Of a DNA stretch of 64,000 nucleotides, positions 1 through 8,064 are shown in pieces. This DNA comes from Rhodovulum marinum (GTDB lineage Bacteria > Pseudomonadota > Alphaproteobacteria > Rhodobacterales > Rhodobacteraceae): NCBI RefSeq assembly GCF_004343075.1, contig NZ_SLXP01000004.1, forward strand, positions 34,315 to 98,314, given 5' to 3'. The notes beneath the pieces were generated by a model that saw nothing but the letters and a program-made list of their open reading frames with translations, was not told where the DNA came from and did no database searches. The position numbers were made by a program, and so were the translations under genes. Numbering within the stretch: position 1 is the stretch's first letter; each line of letters begins with the position of its first letter.

Positions 1-833
1 TCGCGGATCAGCATGTTGCAGCCCGCGGCGCGGGCGTCGAACGGGTGGCCGGGCACCGCCAGCACCTCGCGCCCCTGGTCGAGCGCGGTGCGCGCGGTGA
101 TCAGGCTGCCCGAACGCGCGGCGGCCTCGACCACCACGACGGCGCGGGCGAGCCCCGAGATGATGCGGTTGCGCTGGGGAAAGTGGCGGGCCTGGGGGTG
201 CAGCCCGGCGGGATGTTCGGACAGGCGCAGGCCACGCTCGCCGATATCGGCGAACAGCGCCTCGTTCTCCGCGGGATAGACCACGTCGACGCCGCCCGCG
301 AGCACCGCGATGGTGCCGCCGTCCAGCGCGGCCAGGTGGGCGGCGCGGTCGATGCCGCGGGCCAGCCCCGAAACGACGACATGGCCCGCCTCGGCCAGGC
401 CCTCGGCCATGCGGCGCGCCATGCGCGTGCCCAGCGACGAGGCGTTGCGCGCGCCGACCAGGGCGACCATCGGGCGGGCCAGAAGGTCGGTGCGCCCGAC
501 CGCCCACAGGACCGGCGGCGCGTCGGGCAGGTCGGCCAGCGCGTCCGGGTAGCCCGGCGCGCCATGGACCAGCGGCACCGCGCCCAGCGCCCGGCCCTTG
601 GCGAGTTCGGCGTGCACGACGCCCTCGGGGCAGGGGTCGTAGCCCTCGACGCCGGCCGCGCGCGCGATGTCGGGCAGGGCGTCCAGCGCGGCGCGGGCGC
701 TGCCATGTTCGGCGATCAGCCGGTGATAGGTGGTCGCCCCCACGCGCCGCGACCGGACCAGCCGCAGCCGGGCCACGAGCTCGGCCTGGGGCAGGGTGGC
801 GGCGGTCGGGGAATCGGCAAGGGCGCTGGGCAC
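1..833 (-). CDS. dprA: DNA-processing protein DprA (partial, 3' end outside window)
   Basis: DprA loads RecA on incoming single-stranded DNA in natural transformation and gene-transfer-agent uptake. About 277 codons are present and the C-terminus is cut off by the window edge. The Rossmann-like DprA core is clear: ALVGARNASSLG, then VVVSGLARGIDRAAH, RNRIISGLA and, near the edge, VPGHPFDARAAGCNMLI. The N-terminal part (about 90 residues) resembles the helical SAM-like extension of the family. I chose the GTG at 833 because a GGAG lies about ten bases upstream and the frame is closed by the family match; a slightly different start is possible. Two CtrA-like boxes lie upstream (880-896 and 1155-1171), which fits CtrA control of competence genes known in Rhodobacter. 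Confidence 0.93.
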   Translation of the reverse strand, partial: MPSALADSPTAATLPQAELVARLRLVRSRRVGATTYHRLIAEHGSARAALDALPDIARAAGVEGYDPCPEGVVHAELAKGRALGAVPLVHGAPGYPDALADLPDAPPVLWAVGRTDLLARPMVALVGARNASSLGTRMARRMAEGLAEAGHVVVSGLARGIDRAAHLAALDGGTIAVLAGGVDVVYPAENEALFADIGERGLRLSEHPAGLHPQARHFPQRNRIISGLARAVVVVEAAARSGSLITARTALDQGREVLAVPGHPFDARAAGCNMLIR

Positions 834-879
834 GGGTCTGGGTCTCCGCTCGATGACCGAGGGACAGTGCCGCGTCGAA

Positions 880-896
880 GGTTAACAGAAGGTGAA
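880..896 (-). promoter_or_regulatory. CtrA-like box upstream of dprA (proximal)
   Basis: Read on the minus strand this is TTCA-N7-TTAACC, one mismatch from the CtrA full site TTAA-N7-TTAAC. It starts about 47 bases upstream of the dprA start codon, in a promoter-like position, and a second near-identical copy lies further upstream. Inferred from the consensus only. Confidence 0.5.
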
Positions 897-1154
897 TGGC
901 GCTGGCGACCGGCCGGGCCGGGCCCGGGGGCTGTGGCCATCGCGCCGCGCCGGCATGGGGCGCGGCGGGGGCGGGGATGCGGGGAAAGGGGGGCTGAAAA
1001 GTCGTGTCGCGCCCGAGGGGGCGCGACCGGATGAGACGAGGTTACGTTTCCAGGGAGTCTTCCCGGGTGGGTGGTGCGAGGGGGTGGTAGGAAGAAAAAT
1101 TCTCCACGTTTTCGCAACTCCGCCTCATCCGTGACACCAGAATTCGGCGCAAAA

Positions 1155-1171
1155 GGTTAATACAAGGTGAA
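1155..1171 (-). promoter_or_regulatory. CtrA-like box upstream of dprA (distal)
   Basis: On the minus strand the sequence is TTCA-N7-TTAACC, with the same architecture and orientation as the proximal box at 880-896. It lies about 320 bases from the dprA start, in the AT-rich part of the gap. It may mark a second promoter or be part of a longer leader. Confidence 0.42.
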
Positions 1172-1217
1172 CGGATTCAAGAATTTCGCCTTAAAGGAGA
1201 GTTTTTTCCTGACCGTT

Positions 1218-1246
1218 CGATAAAATTCGGCGAAAATTCGCCGGTT
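1218..1246 (-). terminator. Probable terminator of tldD
   Basis: CGGCGAA-TT-TTCGCCG forms a perfect seven-base stem (1228-1243). On the minus strand it is followed by AATTTTATC, just downstream of the tldD stop codon. The T-run is short and interrupted, so termination may be partial. Confidence 0.5.
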
Positions 1247-1259
1247 TTCAAGGTGCGGC

Positions 1260-2681
1260 TCAGGCCGCCGCGCCCCCCACGGTCAGCCCCCCGATCATCA
1301 GCGTGGGCTGGCCCACGCCGACGGGCACCCATTGCCCCTGCTTGCCGCAATTGCCGATGCCGGGGTCCAGCGCCATGTCGTTGCCGATGGCGCGGATCTT
1401 CTGCAGCGCGGTCGGCCCGTCGCCGATCAGGGTGGCGCCCTTGACCGGGGCGCCGACCTTGCCGTCCTTCACGCGGTAGGCCTCGGTGCAGCTGAAGACG
1501 AACTTGCCGTTGGTGATGTCGACCTGTCCGCCGCCGAATCCAACGGCATAGATGCCGTCCTTGAGGTCGGCCAGGATATCGGCGGGGTCGGCCTCGCCCG
1601 ACAGCATGTAGGTGTTGGTCATCCGCGGCATGGGCGGGTGGGCGAAGCTTTCGCGCCGGCCGTTGCCGGTGGGGGCCACGCCCATCAGGCGGGCGTTCTG
1701 GCGGTCCTGCATGAAGCCCACGAGGATGCCGTCCTCGATCAGGGTGGTCTTGCCGCTGGGCGTGCCCTCGTCGTCGAAACTGATCGACCCGCGACGGTCG
1801 GGGAGGGTGCCGTCATCCAGCACGGTGACCCCGGGCGAGGCGACGCGCTGGCCCATGAGGCCTGCGAAGGCGGAACTCCCCTTGCGGTTGAAATCGCCCT
1901 CCAGCCCGTGGCCCACGGCCTCGTGCAACAGAACCCCCGGCCAGCCGGGGCCAAGGACCACGTCCATCACGCCCGCGGGCGCGGGTTCGGCGCGCAGGTT
2001 GACCAGGGCCACGCGCAGCGCCTCGCGCGTCGAGGCCTCCCAGTCGGCGCGGTCGAGCAGGCCCGCAAGGCCGCGCCGCCCGCCGCCGCCATGGCTGCCC
2101 GATTCGCGGCGGCCGTCCTGTTCGACGATCACGCCCACGTTCAGCCGGGCCATGGGCCGCGTGTCGGACAACAGCATCCCGTCGGGGCGCAGGATGAACA
2201 CCTCTTGCAGGGACGCGGCGAGGGTGGCGGTGACCTGCACCACGCGCGGGTCGAGCGCGCGGGCAAAGGCGTCTATCTCGCGCAGGGTGTCGAGCTTCAC
2301 GCCGAAGGTCGCCTCGGCCATCGGGTCGGCATCGGTATAGAGGCGGCGGTTGGTGGCCTGGGGCGGGTCGGCCAGGGTGCCGCCGCCATCGGTGACGGCC
2401 AACCGCGCGGTTTCGGCGGCGCGTTTCACTGCGGCCTCGGAAATCTCGGTGGAATGGGCATAACCGGCAGCCTCGCCCCGCACGGCGCGCAGCCCGAACC
2501 CTTCGGAGGCGTCATAGCTGGCGGTGCGCACGCGCCCGTCGTCGAAGCTGAGCACCTCGGAGCGGCGGCGTTCGAGGAACAATTCGCCATCGTCGGCCCC
2601 CGCCGTCGCCTGCTGCAACAGCGACAGCGCGCGGTCGCGGTCGATCAGCGTTTCGAAGGGGCGGAAGGGGGCCTGGGTCAT
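1260..2681 (-). CDS. tldD: TldD-family metalloprotease
   Basis: 473 residues, the usual length of TldD. With its partner TldE/PmbA (not in this window) TldD forms a zinc protease that trims modified peptides such as microcin B17 and degrades CcdA. The zinc-binding HEAVGH motif is at about residues 253-258, in the expected context (LLHEAVGHGLEGDF). The start at 2681 (MTQAPF) is preferred over an in-frame ATG at 2696 because GAGGAT sits five to six bases upstream of it. The promoter must lie in the structured 2682-2995 gap shared with thrC. In related genomes this gene usually faces the cytochrome oxidase coxB gene, which is absent here. Confidence 0.95.
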   Translation of the reverse strand: MTQAPFRPFETLIDRDRALSLLQQATAGADDGELFLERRRSEVLSFDDGRVRTASYDASEGFGLRAVRGEAAGYAHSTEISEAAVKRAAETARLAVTDGGGTLADPPQATNRRLYTDADPMAEATFGVKLDTLREIDAFARALDPRVVQVTATLAASLQEVFILRPDGMLLSDTRPMARLNVGVIVEQDGRRESGSHGGGGRRGLAGLLDRADWEASTREALRVALVNLRAEPAPAGVMDVVLGPGWPGVLLHEAVGHGLEGDFNRKGSSAFAGLMGQRVASPGVTVLDDGTLPDRRGSISFDDEGTPSGKTTLIEDGILVGFMQDRQNARLMGVAPTGNGRRESFAHPPMPRMTNTYMLSGEADPADILADLKDGIYAVGFGGGQVDITNGKFVFSCTEAYRVKDGKVGAPVKGATLIGDGPTALQKIRAIGNDMALDPGIGNCGKQGQWVPVGVGQPTLMIGGLTVGGAAA

Positions 2682-2995
2682 CGGTATCCTCGACATGAAG
2701 AAAGGCGGCAGAATGTCGCAGCTTTCGCTTGTGTCCTGCCTCTCAATATGTTTCCTTGGCGGGGCGATACAACTGTCTCCGTTCGTATCGACAGAATGGC
2801 GGTCAACGCCAGTTCAAGGGAACCGGGGGAGGCGCGAATGCGCCAGTTCGGGTTCGACTGCCGAACTTCCCCAGATCTCGTCCGGTGCCGCACGCTCCTG
2901 CGGCCCGGACATTCCCTTCCCCTCAGCGCATTCTACCCGGGTGACACCGCCGCGCCGCTGGCGTATCAGGCGGCAGGCAATCAGAAGGCGGGCAG
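2682..2995. other. Gap between divergent tldD and thrC with three consecutive hairpins
   Basis: No convincing gene. The first ~130 bases are AT-richer and should hold the tldD promoter. Then follow three short inverted repeats in the direction of thrC: 2831-2844 (GGCGC/GCGCC), 2846-2866 (GTTCGG/CCGAAC) and 2881-2909 (outer TCCGG/CCGGA, inner CCGCA/TGCGG). They may be a structured thrC leader. I recognise no known riboswitch or threonine-rich leader peptide. Confidence 0.4.
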
Positions 2996-4387
2996 ATGCG
3001 ATACGTGTCCACGCGGGGGCAGGCCCCGGTCCTGACATTCGAAGAGGCGATGCTGACGGGGCTGGCCCGCGACGGCGGGCTGTACGTGCCTGAAACCGTG
3101 CCGGCGATGGAACCGGCGGATATCGCGGGGCTGGCGGGGCTGTCCTATGAGGAAACGGCGTTCCGGGTGATGCGGCCCTATATCGGGGACGCCTTCACCG
3201 ACGCGGAGTTCCAGGCGATCATCGCGCGCGCCTATGCGGGGTTCGGCCATGCGGCGCGGGCGCCGCTGGTGCAGCTGGGGGCGAACCATTTCCTGCTGGA
3301 GCTGTTCCACGGGCCCACGCTGGCGTTCAAGGATTTCGCCATGCAGCTGATCGGGCAGCTGTTCCAGGCGGCGCTGGAGCGGTCGGGTCAGCGGGTGACG
3401 ATCGTGGGGGCGACCAGTGGCGATACCGGGTCGGCGGCGATCGAGGCGTTCCGGGGGCTGGACAACGTGGACGTGTTCATCCTGTTCCCCGAGGGGCGCG
3501 TGTCCGAGGTGCAGCGCCGCCAGATGACCACGCCCGGCGAGGCGAACGTGCATGCCCTCGCGCTGAAGGGCGATTTCGACGATTGCCAGGCCGCCGTGAA
3601 GGACATGTTCAACCATTTCGAATTCCGCGACCGGGTGGGGCTGGCGGGTGTGAATTCGATCAACTGGGCGCGGGTGCTGGCGCAGGTGGTGTATTACTTC
3701 ACCTCGGCGGTCAGCCTGGGCGCGCCGCACCGCGCGGTCAGTTTCACCGTGCCCACGGGCAATTTCGGCGACATCTTCGCGGGCTATATCGCGCGGCGGA
3801 TGGGCCTGCCCATCGAACGGCTGGTGATCGCGACGAACCAGAACGACATCCTGCACCGGGCGCTGACGGGCGGGGCCTATGAAACCCACGGGGTGACGCC
3901 CTCGATCAGCCCGTCGATGGATATCCAGGTGTCGTCGAATTTCGAACGCGCCCTGTTCGAGGCCTATGGCCGCGACGGGGCGGCGGTGGCGCACCAGATG
4001 GAAGAGCTGAAGTCCAGGGGCGGGTTCACCATCAGCCAGGGCGCGTTGCAGGCCCTGCGCGAGGTGTTCGCCTCGGGGCGCGCGTCGGAAGAGGAAACGG
4101 CGGCCACGATCCGCGCGACCCATGCCGCGACCGGGGAAATCCTGTGCCCGCATTCGGCGGTCGGCGTGAAGGTCGCCGAGGACCAGCCGGGCGGCGCCAC
4201 GCCGATGATCACGCTGGCCACCGCGCACCCGGCGAAATTCCCCGACGCGGTCGAGGCCGCGACCGGCCAGCGCCCGCCCCTTCCCAACCGGATGGCGGAC
4301 CTGTATGAGCGCCCCGAACGCGTGACGGTGGTGGACAACGACCTGGGCGCGATCGAGGCCCTTATCGAGGAAAGGCGCGCGGGTTGA
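2996..4387 (+). CDS. thrC: Threonine synthase
   Basis: Converts O-phospho-L-homoserine to L-threonine, the last step of threonine synthesis, with PLP in the cytosol. 463 residues, the proteobacterial long-form length. The PLP lysine is K112 in the FHGPTLAFKDF motif; SGDTG (phosphate-binding loop) and PTGNFGDIFAGY follow. The ATG is preceded by AAGGCGG. The stop codon overlaps the TTG start of the M16 peptidase by four bases, so the two are translationally coupled; the GNAT gene continues the operon. Confidence 0.97.
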   Translation: MRYVSTRGQAPVLTFEEAMLTGLARDGGLYVPETVPAMEPADIAGLAGLSYEETAFRVMRPYIGDAFTDAEFQAIIARAYAGFGHAARAPLVQLGANHFLLELFHGPTLAFKDFAMQLIGQLFQAALERSGQRVTIVGATSGDTGSAAIEAFRGLDNVDVFILFPEGRVSEVQRRQMTTPGEANVHALALKGDFDDCQAAVKDMFNHFEFRDRVGLAGVNSINWARVLAQVVYYFTSAVSLGAPHRAVSFTVPTGNFGDIFAGYIARRMGLPIERLVIATNQNDILHRALTGGAYETHGVTPSISPSMDIQVSSNFERALFEAYGRDGAAVAHQMEELKSRGGFTISQGALQALREVFASGRASEEETAATIRATHAATGEILCPHSAVGVKVAEDQPGGATPMITLATAHPAKFPDAVEAATGQRPPLPNRMADLYERPERVTVVDNDLGAIEALIEERRAG

Positions 4388-5646
4388 GCGTAGAGCTTCA
4401 CAGGCTGTCCAACGGGTTCCGGGTCGTGACCGAACACATGCCGGGGCTGCAATCGGCGTCCATCGGCATCTGGGTGCAGGCCGGTGGCCGGGACGAGCGC
4501 GCCGAACAGAACGGCATCGCGCATTTCCTGGAACACATGGCGTTCAAGGGCACCGACAAGCGCACGACCCTGCAGATCGCCGAGGCGATCGAGGATGTGG
4601 GCGGCTATATCAACGCCTATACGGGCCGCGAGATGACCGCCTATTACGCCCGCGTGCTGGAGGCCGACGTGCCGCTGGCGCTGGACGTGCTGGCCGATAT
4701 CCTGCTGAACCCCAAGTTCGAGGCCGACGAGATCGAGGTCGAGCGCGGCGTGATCCTGCAGGAGATCGGGCAGGCGCTGGACACGCCCGACGACGTGATC
4801 TTCGACTGGCTGCAAGAGGTGTCCTATCCCGACCAGGCCATCGGGCGGTCGCTGCTGGGCCCGGCGGAACGGGTCAGGGGGTTCGGGCGGGACGACCTGT
4901 TTTCCTTTGTCGGGCGGAACTATTCGCCCGACCGGATGATCCTGTCGGCGGCCGGTGCGGTCGATCACGCCGAGATCGTGCGGCTGGCCGAGGGGCTGTT
5001 CGGCCACCTGGTGCCCGGCCCGCGCGAGGCGCATGAACCGGCGCGGTTCACCGGGGGCGAGCGGCGCGAGGTCAAGACGCTGGAACAGGCGCATATGGCG
5101 ATGGCCTTCGAATGCCCGGGCTATCGCGACCCGGCGATCTACACCGCGCAGATCTTCGCCACCGCGCTGGGCGGGGGGATGTCGTCGCGGCTGTTCCAGG
5201 AACTGCGGGAAACGCGGGGGCTGTGCTACACGGTCTTTGCCCAGGCCGGGGCCTATGCCGATACCGGGACGATCACGCTTTATGCCGGGACCAGCGGCGC
5301 GCAGATCGGCGAGCTGGCCGAACTGACCATGGCCGAGATCGCCCGGTCGGCGCAGGACATGACGCCCGCCGAGGTGGCGCGGGCGCGCGCGCAGATGAAG
5401 GCGGGGCTGTTGATGGGGCTGGAAAGCCCGTCGAACCGGGCCGAGCGGCTGGCCCGCCTGGTGGCGATCTGGGACCGGGTGCCCGAGATCGAGGAAACGG
5501 TGGCCCATATCGACGCGGTCACCACGGGCGACGTGCGCGATTTCGCGGGCCGGATGGCCGGGGCGGGGCGCGCGGCGCTGGCGCTGTACGGACCCGTGGC
5601 CAAGGCGCCGGCGCTGGATGCGCTGCAGGGCAGGCTGGCGGCCTGA
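4384..5646 (+). CDS. M16 (pitrilysin/mitochondrial processing peptidase-like) zinc protease
   Basis: 420 residues, single-unit M16B type. The inverted zinc motif HFLEH is at residues 47-51, and the distal glutamate region is in EIEVERGVILQEIGQ. The closest functional analogues are alpha-mitochondrial processing peptidase-like proteins of alphaproteobacteria; the substrate is not known. No signal peptide, so probably cytoplasmic. The start is a TTG overlapping the thrC stop, and its own stop overlaps the ATG of the next gene by one base. The thrC-M16-GNAT order is familiar from Rhodobacterales, so the operon is ancestral rather than acquired. Confidence 0.92.
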   Translation: MSVELHRLSNGFRVVTEHMPGLQSASIGIWVQAGGRDERAEQNGIAHFLEHMAFKGTDKRTTLQIAEAIEDVGGYINAYTGREMTAYYARVLEADVPLALDVLADILLNPKFEADEIEVERGVILQEIGQALDTPDDVIFDWLQEVSYPDQAIGRSLLGPAERVRGFGRDDLFSFVGRNYSPDRMILSAAGAVDHAEIVRLAEGLFGHLVPGPREAHEPARFTGGERREVKTLEQAHMAMAFECPGYRDPAIYTAQIFATALGGGMSSRLFQELRETRGLCYTVFAQAGAYADTGTITLYAGTSGAQIGELAELTMAEIARSAQDMTPAEVARARAQMKAGLLMGLESPSNRAERLARLVAIWDRVPEIEETVAHIDAVTTGDVRDFAGRMAGAGRAALALYGPVAKAPALDALQGRLAA

Positions 5647-6236
5647 TGCTGGGCCTGAGGCGCAAGGTCCGCATCGAGACCGAGCGGATGATCCTGCGCC
5701 CGCCCGCCCATGCCGATTGCCGCCCATGGTGCGCGCTGCGCGCCCAGTCCGCCGATTTCCTGACCCCGTGGGAGCCGACCTGGGCGCCCGACCACTTGTC
5801 GCGCAAGGCGTTCACCAACCGGGTCTACTGGGCGCAGCGCGCGCTGGGCTCGGGCACGGCGATCCCGCTGTTCCTGTTCCGCCGGGCCGATGACGTGCTG
5901 CTGGGGGCGATCACGCTGGACAATATCCGGCGCGGGCCGTCGCAATCGGGCACGCTGGGCTATTGGATCGGGGAACCCTTCGCGCGACAGGGCTACATGC
6001 GCGAGGCGATCGAGGCGGTGGTGCAGTATGCCTTTGTCCGGCGCGACCTGTCCCGGATCGAGGCCGCCTGCCTGCCCGAGAACGCCGCCTCGCGCGGGGT
6101 GCTGGAGAAATCCGGGTTCAAGTACGAGGGCGTGGCGCAATCCTATCTGCAGATCAACGGGCGGTGGCGCAACCACGTCCTTTACGCCAACCTGCGCGGC
6201 GACCGGCGCGGGCGCAGCGAGACCGGGCTGGCCTGA
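5646..6236 (+). CDS. GNAT N-acetyltransferase, RimJ/RimL-like
   Basis: 196 residues. It starts like ribosomal-protein N-acetyltransferases (RIETERMILRPP), has the acetyl-CoA loop in EPFARQGYMREAI, and ends with ASRGVLEKSGFKYEG, the classic RimJ C-terminal strand-helix. It probably acetylates a protein N-terminus or a small amine; the true substrate cannot be told from sequence. The ATG overlaps the upstream TGA by one base. It is the last gene of the thrC operon and runs convergently into the FAH-family gene 21 bases away. Confidence 0.88.
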   Translation: MLGLRRKVRIETERMILRPPAHADCRPWCALRAQSADFLTPWEPTWAPDHLSRKAFTNRVYWAQRALGSGTAIPLFLFRRADDVLLGAITLDNIRRGPSQSGTLGYWIGEPFARQGYMREAIEAVVQYAFVRRDLSRIEAACLPENAASRGVLEKSGFKYEGVAQSYLQINGRWRNHVLYANLRGDRRGRSETGLA

Positions 6237-6257
6237 GCGGCCCGCCCGGCCCGGGGG

Positions 6258-7028
6258 TCACTCCTCGGCGGCCAGCGTGATTTCCACCCCGCCGATGCCC
6301 TCGATCACCACCTCGACCACCTGACCCGCCTTGACGGGCCGTGCGCCGACCGAGGTGCCGCAGGCGATGATGTCGCCGGGCATCAGGGTCATGTCCCCCG
6401 AAATCTTGGACACGATTTCCGCGGGCGAATGGATCATGTCGGACGCCGGGTAGGATTGCCGTTCGCGCCCGCCGACCAGCACGCGGATCGTCAGGTCGCG
6501 CCAGTCGAGCCCCGTGGCGATCACCGGCCCCATCACGCCGAACCCGTCATAGCCCTTGGACCGCGTCCACTGCTTGAAGGACGGATCGGCGTTCAGGATG
6601 TCGAGCGAGGTCAGGTCGTTCACGCAGGTATAGCCCAGGATCGCCTCGGCGGCCTGGTCCGGGGTGGCGTCCTTGCAGGTCTGGCCGATGACGATGCCCA
6701 GCTCGCCCTCGAAGATGACGCGGCCCGCGGCGGCGGGCAGGGTGACGGTGGCGCCGGGGCCTGCGACCGAACTGGCGGGTTTGAGGAAGAACAGCGGGTG
6801 GTCGGGCGGCGTCCAGCCGTTCTGTTCGGCGGCGGCGTGGAAATTGTTCCACAGGCAGATGAAATTGCGCGGCTCGCACGGCGCCAGAAGCGTGGCGCCC
6901 GCCATCGGGACGGGCGCGCCGGCGGCCTCGTCGCTGCCCAGCGCCGCGCGCGGGTGCAGCGCGTCGCCCTCGATCACGCCGGTCAGTATCTGGCCGTCGG
7001 CGGTTCGGATCCGTGCCCAGTGTGCCAT
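6258..7028 (-). CDS. Fumarylacetoacetate hydrolase-family protein
   Basis: 256 residues, the short single-domain FAH form (YisK/FahD/HpcE-like). The metal site is visible as FEGELGIVIG, where two glutamates bind Mg2+, plus a downstream conserved aspartate in NDLTSLDI. KGYDGFGVMGP and the closing GDIIACGTSVGA are family hallmarks. Members hydrolyse or decarboxylate acylpyruvates or hydrate 2-oxo-dienoates; the substrate here cannot be assigned. A GGGAGGA ribosome site precedes the ATG. It stands alone between convergent and divergent neighbours. Confidence 0.9.
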   Translation of the reverse strand: MAHWARIRTADGQILTGVIEGDALHPRAALGSDEAAGAPVPMAGATLLAPCEPRNFICLWNNFHAAAEQNGWTPPDHPLFFLKPASSVAGPGATVTLPAAAGRVIFEGELGIVIGQTCKDATPDQAAEAILGYTCVNDLTSLDILNADPSFKQWTRSKGYDGFGVMGPVIATGLDWRDLTIRVLVGGRERQSYPASDMIHSPAEIVSKISGDMTLMPGDIIACGTSVGARPVKAGQVVEVVIEGIGGVEITLAAEE

Positions 7029-7184
7029 TCTCGTCGTCCTCCCTGTTGTCCAAGACCCGGCGGGCCGGGTGCGCGTCGGGTTCTACGGTCTTGGCGCCGT
7101 GTCGTCACGGGGGAAAAAGGTCGGGGGTGGGGCGCGTGACAGGCGGGGCGGGCGCGCTATCCTTTGGCGCAGGAGGTGCCCGCC

Positions 7185-8015
7185 ATGACCCGCCTGATCG
7201 CCCTGTGCCTGGTCCTGTTCGCCCTGCCCGCCGCCGCGCAGGACCGCCGCCCCAGCCATTGCATCGCCATCGCCGAGGCCGACCCGGCGATGGAATTCGT
7301 CCACCTTGCCGCGTTCGGCGCACCGCTGCCCGACGCCTATACGGTGCGGATCAATTACGTCGATCACGCGACCTTCGTGATCGAGACGGCGGGGGGCCTG
7401 AACGTGGCGACCGATTACACGGGGTTCCTGGGCACCGCCGAAGTCGTGCCCGACGTGGTGACGATGAACAACGCCCATTCGACCCATTTTACCGCCTATC
7501 CCGACCCGGCCATCCCGCACGTGTTGCGGGGCTGGGCCGACCGGGACGGCGTTGCGGCCGACCATTACCTGGATCTGGGCGAGATGCTGGTCCGCAACGT
7601 GCCGACCGATCTGCGCGGCCATGACCGGGCGGTGGTGCGCGAGAACGGCAATTCGATCTTCGTGTTCGAGGTGGGGGGCCTGTGCATCGGGCACCTGGGC
7701 CACCTGCATCACGAGCCGGACGAGATGCAATATGCCTCGCTCGGGCGGCTGGACGTGGTGATGGCGCCCGTCGATGGCGGTTTGACGCTGGATTTGCCGA
7801 CGATGATCCGGGTGCTGACGCGGCTGAAAAGTTCGGTGGTGATCCCGATGCACTGGTTCGGGGAGTATGCGCTAAACCGGTTCCTGGCCGGCATTTCCGA
7901 GGAATTCGCGGTGCGGCGCGACGGCATCAGCCACCTGGAGGTGTCGCTGCGCACGCTGCCCGACCGGCCTACGGTGATCGTGCTGGAGCCGAGGCGCCTG
8001 GGCGCGGCGGAGTGA
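7185..8015 (+). CDS. Secreted MBL-fold metallo-hydrolase
   Basis: 276 residues with a clear Sec signal peptide at the N-terminus (MTRLIALCLVLFALPAAAQ). The mature part has the beta-lactamase-fold layout of the UlaG/RomA-like branch: an early YVDHATFVIETAGG strand pair with no full HxHxDH motif, NNAHSTHFTAY, GHLGHLHH, and VIPMHWFGEY near the end. Histidine pairs could bind metal. The ATG at 7185 is chosen because AGGAGG stands eight bases upstream. Periplasmic function unknown. The following dehydrogenase starts 50 bases downstream and may be co-transcribed. Confidence 0.85.
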   Translation: MTRLIALCLVLFALPAAAQDRRPSHCIAIAEADPAMEFVHLAAFGAPLPDAYTVRINYVDHATFVIETAGGLNVATDYTGFLGTAEVVPDVVTMNNAHSTHFTAYPDPAIPHVLRGWADRDGVAADHYLDLGEMLVRNVPTDLRGHDRAVVRENGNSIFVFEVGGLCIGHLGHLHHEPDEMQYASLGRLDVVMAPVDGGLTLDLPTMIRVLTRLKSSVVIPMHWFGEYALNRFLAGISEEFAVRRDGISHLEVSLRTLPDRPTVIVLEPRRLGAAE

Positions 8016-8064
8016 CTTGCGCCCGGGCGGGGGGGCGTGCATCACCGGGGGAAAAGGAGCGCCC

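Larger units (their letters stand above)
834..1259. other. 426-base non-coding gap between tldD and dprA
   Basis: I see no convincing gene here. The half nearest dprA is very GC-rich. About 1095-1255 is clearly AT-richer than its surroundings and holds a hairpin and a CtrA-like box. The two 24-base stretches around 877-900 and 1152-1175 are an imperfect direct repeat (18 of 24 identical) centred on the two CtrA-like boxes. Confidence 0.5.

Noticed and set aside
45..1034. Long open frame opposite dprA
   Set aside because: It is the antisense of DprA with typical GC-rich shadow composition (strings of R, G, A). The DprA family match lies on the minus strand.
1332..3035. 567-codon plus-strand frame across tldD
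   Set aside because: It mirrors TldD codons on the other strand and has no family match; a stop-free antisense frame is expected at this GC content.
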